Shown: positions 17,913 to 26,620 of the stretch, piece by piece
How the letters are laid out: each line of letters opens with the position of its first letter
Numbering within the stretch: the stretch's first letter is position 1
Origin: an uncultured Collinsella sp.
Lineage (GTDB): Bacteria > Actinomycetota > Coriobacteriia > Coriobacteriales > Coriobacteriaceae
Direction: 5' to 3'
DNA: 64,000 nucleotides
Assembly (NCBI GenBank): GCA_934667065.1
Contig: CAKULD010000002.1
Coordinates: 186,001 to 250,000, forward strand
Notes under the pieces: model-generated
The model's input: the letters and a program-made list of their open reading frames with translations, nothing else
The model's database searches: none
Told to the model about the DNA's origin: nothing
Made by a program: the position numbers and the translations under genes

Positions 17913-18674
17913 TTATTCCAAGATCTTGCCAATCACCACATGGCGATCGTTGGTTCCGCCGGACGCGCAGGTAGAACACACCAAAAGCCGATCCGTGCAT
18001 GCAACGGGCACATCACGTCGATGCAGCGCCTGGCACTCGATTGCCGCAAGGTATGCATCTGCCAAAGGAGCACCGGAGCCCGCCCGGTATACGGATCGGT
18101 CATATGCGTTACACCGAGCGTATGCAATCAGCTCGACATCGTGCCATCGACTGCCATCATAGAGCCGAGCTGTGGCATGCCCGTCAAAAAACGACGCATC
18201 CGAAAACCGCTCAAGGTCCCCAAACATCAAGCCCCGCTCCATGTGGTGCCCGTAAACGATACTGACCGAATCGGAAAAACCGCGGCTGTTCCGATAATCC
18301 AAAAAGATGCTGCCCGCAAGCGAGAACTCACCCATGGCGTCCCGATCGATATAAGTGGTGTTGTCGCACCCCTGGACTACGGGATAGTCAATTGAGGTGC
18401 CGGGGATTTGAATCCACCCCACGACATCGGGGTTACGTTGGCAGAGCTCCTCAAACGACAACGGAGCCTGCTGGGCGGGCTTCCACTCCGCCCAGACATC
18501 CGACTCGCCCCCTTGCGTCGACAATGTCGCGTCCCAGACCCCATAGGAGCCAAGCGCCACCGCAACGAGCGCCACAAGCACAATCGCGATATCAATCGCG
18601 TGATCTAAAGCTTCCACAGAGGTGACGGCAAAACGCCTAACGGCGGGCGCCACGGCGAACCGAGCGGACGACAA
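17913..18674 (-). CDS. Class B sortase of the pilus operon
   Basis: Cysteine transpeptidase expected to polymerise or anchor the pilins encoded upstream. A membrane helix (about 26-48) is followed by the sortase B fold: ELCQRNPDVVGWIQIPGTSIDYPVVQ, catalytic His in VYGHHME (141-147), catalytic Cys236 in LLVCSTCASGG and Arg244 in TNDRHVV. The streptococcal FCT pilus polymerase is also class B in fold. The start is unsure: the frame opens at a TTG at 18674 overlapping the pilin gene by 38 bases; GTG at 18653 or 18617 are alternatives and none has a clear ribosome site. Last gene of the operon. Confidence 0.9.
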   Translation of the reverse strand: MSSARFAVAPAVRRFAVTSVEALDHAIDIAIVLVALVAVALGSYGVWDATLSTQGGESDVWAEWKPAQQAPLSFEELCQRNPDVVGWIQIPGTSIDYPVVQGCDNTTYIDRDAMGEFSLAGSIFLDYRNSRGFSDSVSIVYGHHMERGLMFGDLERFSDASFFDGHATARLYDGSRWHDVELIAYARCNAYDRSVYRAGSGAPLADAYLAAIECQALHRRDVPVACTDRLLVCSTCASGGTNDRHVVIGKILE

Positions 18675-19707
18675 AGCCGATCAGCAGCAGTGCGCCGGCG
18701 GCAATCGCCACGACAAAGGGGGCATTCTTGAGCAAGATGCCCGTCAGGGGCACATCATCCTGAGTATTGGTAAAGGCAACGCTATTCGTGCCCTCGCCCA
18801 CCAGATTGGTGGCGCCGTCCTCAGCGCTCGCTAGTGCATCGGCGTCGGCAGCCGTGCGCACGCCTCCCTCCACGCCGTTCTCAACTACTTGCACGCTCGG
18901 GACATAGCCATCCTCCGCCGCCGTCTCGGTCACGGTGTAGCGCGTACCGACCGGAAGACTGTCGAACACAAGCTTCTCGCCGTCGGCAAGCTCAAACGTC
19001 ATGGCCCTGCCTACCTCGCAGGCCAGCTGATCGCCGTTAGCAAGGCTGCCGGTAACCGTGGTGCCCTCATTTCCCATGCCGATGCGATCGAACGTAATGG
19101 AGAACCCAAACTTACGCGTCTTGTCGGCATAGTCGCCCACCGTCGTCTTGCTAATTTCGAGGCTCGAGTTCTTGGTGTAGGTGTTAACGAAGGAGACGTC
19201 CTTGGCCTTCTCGCCATCATGCTCGGCCGTAACATTCTTGATGTAAAGCGAACCGTCGGCGGCGTTCGCAACATACAGGCGAAGCGTGTAGCTGTCCGCA
19301 GAGTAGGTCATGCCCTCCGTGGCGCCCTGAACCTCGGTCACCTCATACTCATAGATGCCCGCATGCGGAAAATCGCCATCGAACCCAATATTCGCCGACT
19401 TCTTCACCAGGCAGATACCGTTTTCGGACTCCACCGACGAATCGTTGCCAGAAAAACCAGGCATCGCCACCGTTGCAGCCGGCGCGTCTGTGGTCACCGC
19501 CCTCAACGTAAATGTAAAGGTCTCCGTGGGTACCGAGGCGCCCTCGGGCAGCTGGAGCACCTTTACAATCGGGATGTTAACCGCGGAGCCAGCTTCGCCG
19601 GTGAAAACCGTCGGAACGGTCTCGGCAGACGCCGGAGCGGCGATTGCGCAGATCATCGCGGCAGGCAGAACCGCCAGCATAGCCTTGGACTTTATTGCTT
19701 TGAACAT
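18637..19707 (-). CDS. Spy0128/FctA-like major pilin with VPLTG sorting signal
   Basis: A 356-residue secreted pilin. Signal peptide 1-28 (cleavage after APASA). Two FctA/Spy0128-like domains follow: the first from VPTVFTGEAGSAVNIPIVKVL to VSFVNTYT, the second from LEISKTTVGDYADKTRKFGFSI to SVAFTNTQ. The early Lys, the Glu in YTVTETAA and the terminal Asn in FTNT are the residues expected for intramolecular Lys-Asn isopeptide bonds. The C-terminus is VPLTG (318-322), a hydrophobic helix and VRSVRRGARR. VP-x-TG rather than LPxTG is reminiscent of the streptococcal FCT pilins. The start at 19707 is set by AAAGGAAG upstream and by the signal peptide. Confidence 0.88.
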   Translation of the reverse strand: MFKAIKSKAMLAVLPAAMICAIAAPASAETVPTVFTGEAGSAVNIPIVKVLQLPEGASVPTETFTFTLRAVTTDAPAATVAMPGFSGNDSSVESENGICLVKKSANIGFDGDFPHAGIYEYEVTEVQGATEGMTYSADSYTLRLYVANAADGSLYIKNVTAEHDGEKAKDVSFVNTYTKNSSLEISKTTVGDYADKTRKFGFSITFDRIGMGNEGTTVTGSLANGDQLACEVGRAMTFELADGEKLVFDSLPVGTRYTVTETAAEDGYVPSVQVVENGVEGGVRTAADADALASAEDGATNLVGEGTNSVAFTNTQDDVPLTGILLKNAPFVVAIAAGALLLIGFVVRSVRRGARR

Positions 19708-19759
19708 AAGGACTTCCTTTCTCTTTATCATGTCCTCTATCCGTTGACGGAGCGACTCG

Positions 19760-20284
19760 CTACAGACCTCTGAGCCTGAATAACGCAATAGCCCGTCCCT
19801 GTATCTGCCTCGATGAGACCGGACCAAACGCACGGCTATCGCGCGCGTGTCCCCTCCCATCGCCAAGCACAAAGTACTCGTCGCCGGTAAGCCTTACCGG
19901 CATTTGCACGCTCGTGTCCAAGGGGAGCAGCGTCTTCTCGTAGATGTCGTCCTCCTGTTGGACAAAGCCGTCAATCACCACGCCCTGCTCGGTAATATCG
20001 ATATCCTCGAAAGGGCCCGCGCTTACACGCAGCACGGAAGGGCCGTCTCCGACATCGACCACTACGGCATCCCCTGCCGCATATTCGGTGTCGAGCCTAA
20101 AGAACAGCACCAGGTCCCCGTCCTTAAAAGCAGGGGCCATTCCCGCGCCCTCGACGCGTACGACGCCAAAAAACAACCCAAACAAGATGACGGCCACAAA
20201 TGCAAGGCCAATCAGCTTGAACAACAGGTCGATAAGCGCGCCCTTTAGGCCCGTTTTCTCGCGGGATGGGAAAGCAGCTCTCAT
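19760..20284 (-). CDS. SipA-like pseudo-signal peptidase (pilus assembly factor)
   Basis: A 174-residue type I signal peptidase homologue with one N-terminal membrane helix (about 18-42). Box B reads VEGAGMAPAFKDGD: Gly48 stands where the nucleophilic Ser of GxSM should be. The box D equivalent reads VLRVSAG, with Leu85 in place of the catalytic Lys of VKRVIG. Box E is kept (GDGRGHARDSRAFGPV). Both catalytic residues are therefore missing, as in SipA of streptococcal FCT pilus operons, which acts as an assembly factor and not a peptidase. The ATG overlaps the adhesin stop (ATGA), with GGAGGG upstream. Confidence 0.82.
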   Translation of the reverse strand: MRAAFPSREKTGLKGALIDLLFKLIGLAFVAVILFGLFFGVVRVEGAGMAPAFKDGDLVLFFRLDTEYAAGDAVVVDVGDGPSVLRVSAGPFEDIDITEQGVVIDGFVQQEDDIYEKTLLPLDTSVQMPVRLTGDEYFVLGDGRGHARDSRAFGPVSSRQIQGRAIALFRLRGL

Positions 20285-23200
20285 CGGACCCTCCAGCACA
20301 CGTATGCGACAACGCCCGCTGCAGCGGCAAAGGCAAGAGCAAGAAGTCCCGCAGGCCCCACGCCAATACCCGTATCGGGCGCTACCGCGTCTTCGAAAAC
20401 GCCCAGGTCGTGATAGGGCGAATCAAAATGGACCGTCGACATCAAAGACGCCTCGGGCATATCGATGCCCCCGATAAACGCCTGCTCCAGCGACCCGTCA
20501 ACGGCACGCTCGGCAACAACGGTCGCATCGGAATCGACCGAATCGTCATCGCCGGCATCGACCGGCGAGGCGCTATATCCGAGCATCGAGAAGCTACCGT
20601 CGGCAAAGAGCACGCCGAAGGTCCCGGCAGGCAGGTTGAAGAAACGGTAACGACCGCCTTCATACGCAACGGCCTCTCCCGTCAGAACATCCATCTGCTC
20701 ACCGGTCTCGACCACAGCCTCCCTACCATCGACGAGATACGGCTCGTAGTCGGACTCGCAAGCGGGATCGCCCCCGCTCTTGAGCACCATGAGATGCGCC
20801 GAAACGCCATCTATCGCAACCTCGGAATCGGCACGAATGCCGTCCTCGTCCATGTCGTGCCAAACGATGCCCTCAAGGGAGCGCGATACCACACTCGACG
20901 AGGCATCGCTTTCCAGACCATCGCGCGTCAACCTGTTGACCAGGCGGTCCGACGGCTGCGCATTGGGAGCAACCAGCGTCAGATGCATCTTGAGCGTCGT
21001 CGCGGCGGGAAGCTCGCCAACAGCGGCAATTGCCACCGGCTCAAATGCGTCAGGAATCTCAAGAAGTCCACCCGCGCCAACGTCAAGCCCATGCCAACGA
21101 GTGTCGGATTCAAAGTCAACCGTTTTGAGGTCGATGCTCGTTTTTCCCTTGAGCGACTCATCGCACGTGTAGTAATAACGCACCCCCGGTAAGGCCTCTG
21201 CGTTATCTACCCTCACCTCACGCACCTGCACGGTTCCGCGGAACTTAGATCCGGCTTGGTCACCGTCAAAGGGCAGGCTATCCACCGCGACCATGTCGAT
21301 CGTATTGACCGAGTTGTTGCCGACGTTAATCCGAAAACCCATAGCGTCGCCGATCTCGACAACCGGGTTCTCGGAAATCTTGGAGAGGCTGACCGCGTTG
21401 TTCTTGCTCACCTGAATACTGAGCCTTGCCAAGTTGGCGTTTTCGGGCGAAAAGTCGTGCTTTTGCTCCCCGGCGCCCCATACCCTCGCCTCATTTAAAA
21501 GCTGCTGGTTGTTGATGACATCGGTCTTCTCGTCTCCCGGGGTTCCGATAGCGCAGGCGTAGTGAATCGGATCGAGCGATGTAACAGCATCGGTGCCCAC
21601 CTTGACGCCATCGAGCGTCCACAGAAGCGTCGTAGTGCCATCACCGTTAGCGCTAACCGTGGGCTCCAGCGACTGGCCGCCTTCAATCTTTCCTTGGCGC
21701 CCCTCCCCTGCCTGGGTATAGGCACCGCCCCAGTAGGCAGATCCCGGAACATAGGAAAGCCCTGCGGGAAGCGTGTCCTCGACATAGACCTTGGTCGTAT
21801 ATGACGAGCCCTCGGTTATCGATTCGCCCGCCGAACGATGGATCTTGAGCTTAAGGATGTAGTCGGCAGTCCGCTGGTTCGCATCCATATCGTAGGCAAG
21901 CTTTTCGCCGCCGGCGCTCGTCTGCTGTTCCACGCCCTTGGTGATCGAGGTCGAGTAGGCAACAACGAGGCACGAATCGCCATATGAGATGCCAGCACTA
22001 CCGCCCCCGTAACCGTTCGCGTCGTACCACGATTTGAGGTAGGTGCTCAACCCGTCGCGCGTCGCGTAATCGTTGACCCAAAACGCCTCCGGATAGTCGC
22101 CGTCATAATTTAGCCCCTCCGACCCTGCACGCGTAGGAAAAGCGTCGCTTTTGGCATATTGCTCGTATTGACTATCGCTCAGCTCTTGCGGATCCACGCC
22201 AAGTTCCTCGGCGGCCTGCTCGGCGACATTGCCCTTGTTCCACGCGCGCGCACTATGCGTGACCATGTAGACGCAGCCAGGCCGAGCACTCTCGGCCACG
22301 CTGCCCCTGAGCGCAAAGTAGCAATTCGTCGACTGCGCCGATGCAAGCCCACGTGCCTCCCAAAGGACCGCGACGCAGGTAAGTCCCTGCGAGCGCAGCT
22401 TATCCAAAGACTCAAAGAACACCAGGTCATCTGCGGTCGTACGCATCATTTCGTCATCGTAGCCCGCATCGCCCGGATCCTTGTCACCGTGATCCCAGCC
22501 ACCGCCAGAAGGCTTCGCCCCGTAGAGGAATTTTTGTCTCATGCGATCGAGACCCGCCTTCGAGCCCGCCTGCACGCCCTCGATATCAAAGAAGGCGTCG
22601 TCAAACTTGACAAGATCGTCGTAGGCAACCGCCGTATAGCGGCCCTCGGCCGAGTTGTGCTTGATCAGCTCCTGGATGTTGAGCTGACCCCCGCTAACAA
22701 TCCAGTCCTTGCCGTTCTCAAAGCACCCGTCGGTCAGGGAGGTTCCGTAGGAAACGCGGCCGTACTGTTGATAGTTGATGTTCTGGTCGATTGAACCAGG
22801 CTGCTCAAGGGCAAGCGTCAGCACCGGAGCGTCGTCCGCGCGAGCCATCTGGTTGGAGTTATCCTGCGCAGACTCGAGCTCGGCCCCGCTCACGCCTTTC
22901 GCCTTGAGGTTGCCGTCCTGCGCGGTCAGCGTAAAGCTACCGGGACCGAACTCGTCGGCAATATACTTTCCGTCCGCTTCGTAGAACGGCTGAACGACCC
23001 ACAGCTCTCCCGCAGAAAAGCATGCCGTCTGGATTTCCCAGTAGTTTACGGTTGTGTTGGGATCGTAATACGTATGAACCGAGTCGCTGACGCCGCCGTC
23101 GCCATACGGAAGCTGGCCCATGTCGAGTTGATAGCCGGACACCGTAATGGAAACCTTGCCGCCCGCTTGGACCCCCGTCCACGAGCCACCGTTATAGCAG

Positions 23201-24405
23201 CTTTCGTACGTCTTGCCGGGGTTGTCTGCCGACCCGTTCATGGGGGCTCCGCCGGCGGCAAACTTATACGCGCCGCTTATCTCGCGACCATCGGCCTGGC
23301 TGTTGCTCTTTGTGTTGCCCTCTAAACTCCAAACGAGCGGCGCCAGAGCTCCTTCCGCTGGGTGGTCGACACCGTCGGTCGATCGGTAGGAGGATGCCAT
23401 GTCGATGTCGAAGGTGATGTCCTCGCCGTTGGGAATCTCACACCCGCGTAGGCCATGCTGCGCTGTCTTTCCCACAACCTGCAAGGTAACGCCCAAAACA
23501 TCGACACGCCCGTTTACCATGCCCGCGTCTTTGTTGAGCGCTTGCTCGTTACCGCTCGAAAAATCGAAGGTATCAATATACTTTGCTCGTGTATCACTCG
23601 TCTTAAGCTGCACATTAAAGCGAGGCGCCGCCGTGACCTTTACCCCGGGGGCTTCAAAGGAACAGGGCTCCACCCTACCATGCGTGGCACAGGCATCCGA
23701 CTGGGACGCATGGCCCGCATCCCCCGCCGTGTTGCCCTCGAGCCAATAGCAAAATGTTGGCGAGATCACCGAGCCGTTGGGCATCGAAAGAACACGCACG
23801 GCAACGTTAAGCTCCTGGTAGCTTTCCCCGATAGCGGAAGGGTTCTCCTCGCTCGGCTCCCACAGATAGCTCCCGCGCAGAACCTGACAAGGCTTGCCAT
23901 CAATCTCGAGCTGGGAAATCTCATAGGACACCTCGCGCTTTGCGTGCAGCCATCCCATAGAATCCTCTTCGAACCGAATCTGTTGGGAGGTTCCCTGGAT
24001 CACATATTCAAAATGGAGGACGCCCGTCCTATAGGCACTCGCGGGTGAATCATCGTACACCTTGCTCCTAAAGAACGTGGTGTAGCTCACCATATCAAAC
24101 GTGCGCACCGTATTGTCGAGCTCGGTGACATCGTTGCCCGGCGTTCCGGCCTCCGTCGGATCGTCCCAGGGCGCAGTGCCCGTGGTCATGGCAAATTTCG
24201 AATCCGTGCCCTCGTCGGCAACCAATCCGGCCTCGGAGATATAGGCGAAATCTCCGTTGAGCGACTCTTGGATCGCACCGCCGAGTCGAGCCGAGTCGGC
24301 CTCGGCGCCCCAAGCCGCGGTCATACACGCGACGGCGCTCGCTACGGTCACCGCCGCGACACAAGCCAAAAGCCGCCAGCGATGCCGCGCAAACCTGTTC
24401 TTCAT
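20281..24405 (-). CDS. Large pilus tip adhesin (Cpa-like position), APDTG sorting signal
   Basis: A 1374-residue secreted protein, first gene of the pilus operon. Signal peptide ends near residue 34 (MTAAWGA). The long N-terminal region is unfamiliar and contains scattered Cys. Later parts resemble isopeptide-forming fimbrial domains (YTTKVYVEDTLPAGLSYVPG) and an SdrD B-like domain (GIVWHDMDEDGIRADSEV). The C-terminus is VAPDTG, a hydrophobic helix and WRVR, a sorting signal with APDTG instead of LPxTG. GGGGGG precedes the ATG at 24405. The order adhesin, SipA, pilin, sortase matches streptococcal FCT loci; the adhesive ligand cannot be read from sequence. Confidence 0.85.
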   Translation of the reverse strand: MKNRFARHRWRLLACVAAVTVASAVACMTAAWGAEADSARLGGAIQESLNGDFAYISEAGLVADEGTDSKFAMTTGTAPWDDPTEAGTPGNDVTELDNTVRTFDMVSYTTFFRSKVYDDSPASAYRTGVLHFEYVIQGTSQQIRFEEDSMGWLHAKREVSYEISQLEIDGKPCQVLRGSYLWEPSEENPSAIGESYQELNVAVRVLSMPNGSVISPTFCYWLEGNTAGDAGHASQSDACATHGRVEPCSFEAPGVKVTAAPRFNVQLKTSDTRAKYIDTFDFSSGNEQALNKDAGMVNGRVDVLGVTLQVVGKTAQHGLRGCEIPNGEDITFDIDMASSYRSTDGVDHPAEGALAPLVWSLEGNTKSNSQADGREISGAYKFAAGGAPMNGSADNPGKTYESCYNGGSWTGVQAGGKVSITVSGYQLDMGQLPYGDGGVSDSVHTYYDPNTTVNYWEIQTACFSAGELWVVQPFYEADGKYIADEFGPGSFTLTAQDGNLKAKGVSGAELESAQDNSNQMARADDAPVLTLALEQPGSIDQNINYQQYGRVSYGTSLTDGCFENGKDWIVSGGQLNIQELIKHNSAEGRYTAVAYDDLVKFDDAFFDIEGVQAGSKAGLDRMRQKFLYGAKPSGGGWDHGDKDPGDAGYDDEMMRTTADDLVFFESLDKLRSQGLTCVAVLWEARGLASAQSTNCYFALRGSVAESARPGCVYMVTHSARAWNKGNVAEQAAEELGVDPQELSDSQYEQYAKSDAFPTRAGSEGLNYDGDYPEAFWVNDYATRDGLSTYLKSWYDANGYGGGSAGISYGDSCLVVAYSTSITKGVEQQTSAGGEKLAYDMDANQRTADYILKLKIHRSAGESITEGSSYTTKVYVEDTLPAGLSYVPGSAYWGGAYTQAGEGRQGKIEGGQSLEPTVSANGDGTTTLLWTLDGVKVGTDAVTSLDPIHYACAIGTPGDEKTDVINNQQLLNEARVWGAGEQKHDFSPENANLARLSIQVSKNNAVSLSKISENPVVEIGDAMGFRINVGNNSVNTIDMVAVDSLPFDGDQAGSKFRGTVQVREVRVDNAEALPGVRYYYTCDESLKGKTSIDLKTVDFESDTRWHGLDVGAGGLLEIPDAFEPVAIAAVGELPAATTLKMHLTLVAPNAQPSDRLVNRLTRDGLESDASSSVVSRSLEGIVWHDMDEDGIRADSEVAIDGVSAHLMVLKSGGDPACESDYEPYLVDGREAVVETGEQMDVLTGEAVAYEGGRYRFFNLPAGTFGVLFADGSFSMLGYSASPVDAGDDDSVDSDATVVAERAVDGSLEQAFIGGIDMPEASLMSTVHFDSPYHDLGVFEDAVAPDTGIGVGPAGLLALAFAAAAGVVAYVCWRVR

Positions 24406-24438
24406 ATGCACCAATCCCCCCAAATTAATCGGTAAGGG

Positions 24439-24538
24439 AGTTTATGCGCAGGTCAGGGGCAAATGACCGGTCGTGAATGGCAGCCATTCAAACCGCAAGA
24501 CGCGTTTCGCAACCGGCGGCTCTCGATTCGTAACCGGC
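24439..24538 (-). promoter_or_regulatory. Candidate LytTR operator and promoter of the pilus operon
   Basis: Two direct repeats TTCGCAACCGGC (24506-24517) and TTCGTAACCGGC (24527-24538) are spaced exactly 21 bp, two helical turns, as expected for dimeric LytTR regulators. They lie 100-133 bp upstream of the adhesin start. A -10-like TAAACT on the minus strand (24444-24439) has no good -35, which fits an activator-dependent promoter. The half-site does not match the general LytTR consensus perfectly. Confidence 0.5.
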
Positions 24539-24540
24539 AT

Positions 24541-24575
24541 AAAAAAGCCCCGTCGCTCATTGAGAGGACGGGGCT
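24541..24575 (-). terminator. Terminator of the Fe-alcohol dehydrogenase gene
   Basis: On the minus strand AGCCCCGTC, 12-base loop, GACGGGGCT, TTTTTT: canonical. It separates the dehydrogenase from the pilus operon promoter. Confidence 0.88.
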
Positions 24576-24649
24576 CTACGGCATAGCTGCCGCAACAAAA
24601 GCTAATCTGTTATTTGCTCATCGGCAGCCGGAGCAAACGGAAGGCGCGA

Positions 24650-25816
24650 TTAGGCAGCCGGGCAGATCTTCTTGAAGAGCTCGATAACGTCGTCGAGCGT
24701 CGCCTCGCGCGGGTTACCCGGGAAGCAGGCGTCAGCCATAGCGTCCTTGGCCAGGACCTCGATCTCGTCGGCCTTCATGGCCTCGCAGACGTGCGGGATG
24801 TTCACGTCGGCAGAGAGCTGCTTGACGGCGGCGATGGCGGCGTCGGCAGCCTCGTCGGTGCTCATGCCCGTGGTGTCAACGCCCATGGCAACGGCGACCT
24901 TGGCCAGGCGCTCGGCGCAAACCGGCTTGTTGAACTCCATAGCGATCGGCAGCAGCATGGCGCAAGCGACGCCGTGCGGGGTGTCGTAGTGAGCAGACAG
25001 GGTGTGAGCCATGGCGTGGTCGATGCCCAGGCCAACGTTGGAGAAGCCCATGCCGGCGACATACTGACCAAGAGCCATGCCCTCGCGGCCGGAGCCGGGC
25101 TGACCGGACTTGGCCTCGGCGACAGAGTCGCGCAGGTTCTCGCTGATCAGCTTAATGGCCTCAAAGTGGAACATGTCGGAGAGCTCCCAGGCGCCCTTGG
25201 TGGTGTAGCCCTCGATGGCGTGGGTCAGAGCGTCCATGCCAGTGGAAGCGGTAAGGCCGGCGGGCATGGAGGCCATCATGTCGGGATCGACGACGGCGAC
25301 CTCGGGGGCGTCGTTGGTGTCGACGCACACGAACTTGCGGACCTTCTCGGGGTCGGTGATGACGTAGTTGATGGTCACCTCGGCGGCGGTACCGGCGGTC
25401 GTCGGCACGGCGATGGTGAACACGGCGTGGTTCTTGGTGGGAGCAACGCCCTCGAGGCTGCGGACATCGGCAAACTCGGGGTTGTTGATGATGATGCCGA
25501 TGGCCTTAGCGGTGTCCATGGAGGAGCCGCCACCGATGGTCACGATAGCGTCAGCCTCGGCGGCCTTGAAGGCCTCGACGCCGTCCTTGACGTTCTGGAT
25601 GGTGGGGTTGGGCTTGATCTCGGAGTAGAGGCTCCAAGCGATGCCGGCGGCGTCGAGCTCGTCGGTCACCTTAGCGGTAACGCCAAACTTGACCAGATCG
25701 GGGTCGGAGCAGACGAAGATCTTCTTGTAGCCGCGACGCTGGAGCTCGCCGGGGATCTCCTTGATGGCGCCGGAACCATGATAAGAGATGGTATTGAGAA
25801 CGAAACGATTAGCCAT
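24650..25816 (-). CDS. Iron-containing (group III) alcohol dehydrogenase, FucO-like
   Basis: A 388-residue NAD-linked alcohol dehydrogenase. Cofactor loop TIGGGSSMDTAKAIG (about 94-108); metal ligands in TGMDALTHAIEGY, GIDHAMAHTLSAHYDTPHG. Size and the TPHGVACAMLLP segment resemble lactaldehyde reductase FucO, but butanol or propanediol dehydrogenases cannot be excluded and no fucose genes are nearby. ATG at 25816 has GGGAGG upstream. An upstream palindrome containing AAAGCGTT may be its operator. Codon use is strongly biased to C/G-ending codons, suggesting high expression. Confidence 0.88.
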   Translation of the reverse strand: MANRFVLNTISYHGSGAIKEIPGELQRRGYKKIFVCSDPDLVKFGVTAKVTDELDAAGIAWSLYSEIKPNPTIQNVKDGVEAFKAAEADAIVTIGGGSSMDTAKAIGIIINNPEFADVRSLEGVAPTKNHAVFTIAVPTTAGTAAEVTINYVITDPEKVRKFVCVDTNDAPEVAVVDPDMMASMPAGLTASTGMDALTHAIEGYTTKGAWELSDMFHFEAIKLISENLRDSVAEAKSGQPGSGREGMALGQYVAGMGFSNVGLGIDHAMAHTLSAHYDTPHGVACAMLLPIAMEFNKPVCAERLAKVAVAMGVDTTGMSTDEAADAAIAAVKQLSADVNIPHVCEAMKADEIEVLAKDAMADACFPGNPREATLDDVIELFKKICPAA

Positions 25817-25876
25817 TGATAGCCTCCCATCGTGTGCGGGGCACCCATTACGCCCCACGCTATGAGTCCCATCCTA

Positions 25877-25932
25877 ACGCTTTTGAAACAAAAAACACGT
25901 GAGAACGTCAAAATTGTTAAAGCGTTTCAACA
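25877..25932. promoter_or_regulatory. Candidate operator upstream of the Fe-alcohol dehydrogenase
   Basis: TGTTAAAGCGTTTCAACA (25915-25932) is a near-palindrome. A second AACGCTTTTGAAAC in opposite orientation begins near 25875. Both share the AAAGCGTT core. The pattern resembles LacI/CcpA-family operators without matching the cre consensus. It lies 60-115 bp upstream of the dehydrogenase start. Confidence 0.4.
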
Positions 25933-26048
25933 TAATAACGGAGCCCTCGTCCTTTCCTCCCGGCAGCAGTGCAGCGACTAGTTGATAGGGCAATCGCCCA
26001 AAGAATACGACCCGCTCAGTCTATAAATTGTTTCTATTTTAGCAATAT

Positions 26049-26444
26049 ATGTTTGACAATATGTTTATACAAGGGCTACCATCTAGCCAACATCTTAGTT
26101 CGCTAAATGACATTAGTGAAATGAAAGAGGCGGTAGAGATGATAGTTCTACCCACAAAGGCCCTCTTACCCACAAAGGCCTTCTTGTGCCACTACATCTA
26201 TGGCACCAATCGAAACGAGATGCTTGCAGTAAACAAAGATCTCTTCAATTACATCTCAGAAGTCCAAGCAGACAAAGTTTGCCCTGCCTCCTATAAATCA
26301 GACCATGAATTCCAGTTGCTGCAGTCACGTAGCTACTGCCGCGATTCGCCATTGCAGACCATCGTTTATCCATCAAATGACCTGGGTGGTGAAGAAGGTA
26401 ATAGAACGGTCAGAAACAATAAAACAATGGGAGGCAAATCATGA
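26049..26444 (+). CDS. Small AT-rich open frame, possibly coding (131 codons)
   Basis: Unrecognised. It contains a direct repeat (LPTKALLPTKAF) and no domain. A TTGACA/TACCAT promoter pair (26053-26058 and 26077-26082, 18-bp spacing) sits inside its first codons, so if real it probably starts later, at 26121 or 26139 (the latter with GAGGCGG upstream). Its last codons supply the strong ribosome site GGGAGG of the next frame, and its TGA overlaps that ATG (ATGA), which supports real translation. The surrounding 26000-27140 is visibly AT-richer than the rest, suggesting transfer. Confidence 0.3.
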   Translation: MFDNMFIQGLPSSQHLSSLNDISEMKEAVEMIVLPTKALLPTKAFLCHYIYGTNRNEMLAVNKDLFNYISEVQADKVCPASYKSDHEFQLLQSRSYCRDSPLQTIVYPSNDLGGEEGNRTVRNNKTMGGKS

Positions 26445-26620
26445 GAAGCATTCGACCATTCAATACGCATGCAGCAAATAGCATCATTCATTTTGTTAGA
26501 AATTGCCCATGCGGCTATTGCAACTGTATGCATTGCGACGTGCTGCATAATTCTCCGCACGAAGCAGAAGTCGGTGCCAATTCGATCGAGGCGATGACGC
26601 GTGATGGCTACTGGTCCTAA
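26441..26620 (+). CDS. 59-residue Cys-rich peptide
   Basis: Unrecognised. The sequence contains the cluster NCPCGYCNCMHC (residues 21-32), five Cys in twelve residues including CPC, C-x2-C and C-x2-C spacings, followed by an acidic tail ending DGYWS. GGGAGG lies 6 bases before the ATG. The start overlaps the previous stop as ATGA, and the 3' end overlaps the start of the LURP-one-like gene by about 17 bases. A metal-binding or modified peptide is conceivable, but no maturase is nearby. A decayed remnant of a larger Fe-S protein is the alternative. Confidence 0.5.
   Translation: MRSIRPFNTHAANSIIHFVRNCPCGYCNCMHCDVLHNSPHEAEVGANSIEAMTRDGYWS

Noticed and set aside
17913..24405. Active signal peptidase I in the pilus operon
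   Set aside because: Both catalytic residues are replaced (Gly48, Leu85), so it was called a pseudo-enzyme.
25915..25932. cre site for CcpA
   Set aside because: The palindrome centre is off by one base from the TGNAANCGNWNNCA register, so only an unspecified operator was called.
25935..26048. tRNA or small RNA gene in the AT-rich gap
   Set aside because: No cloverleaf or TTCGA-type T-loop could be found.
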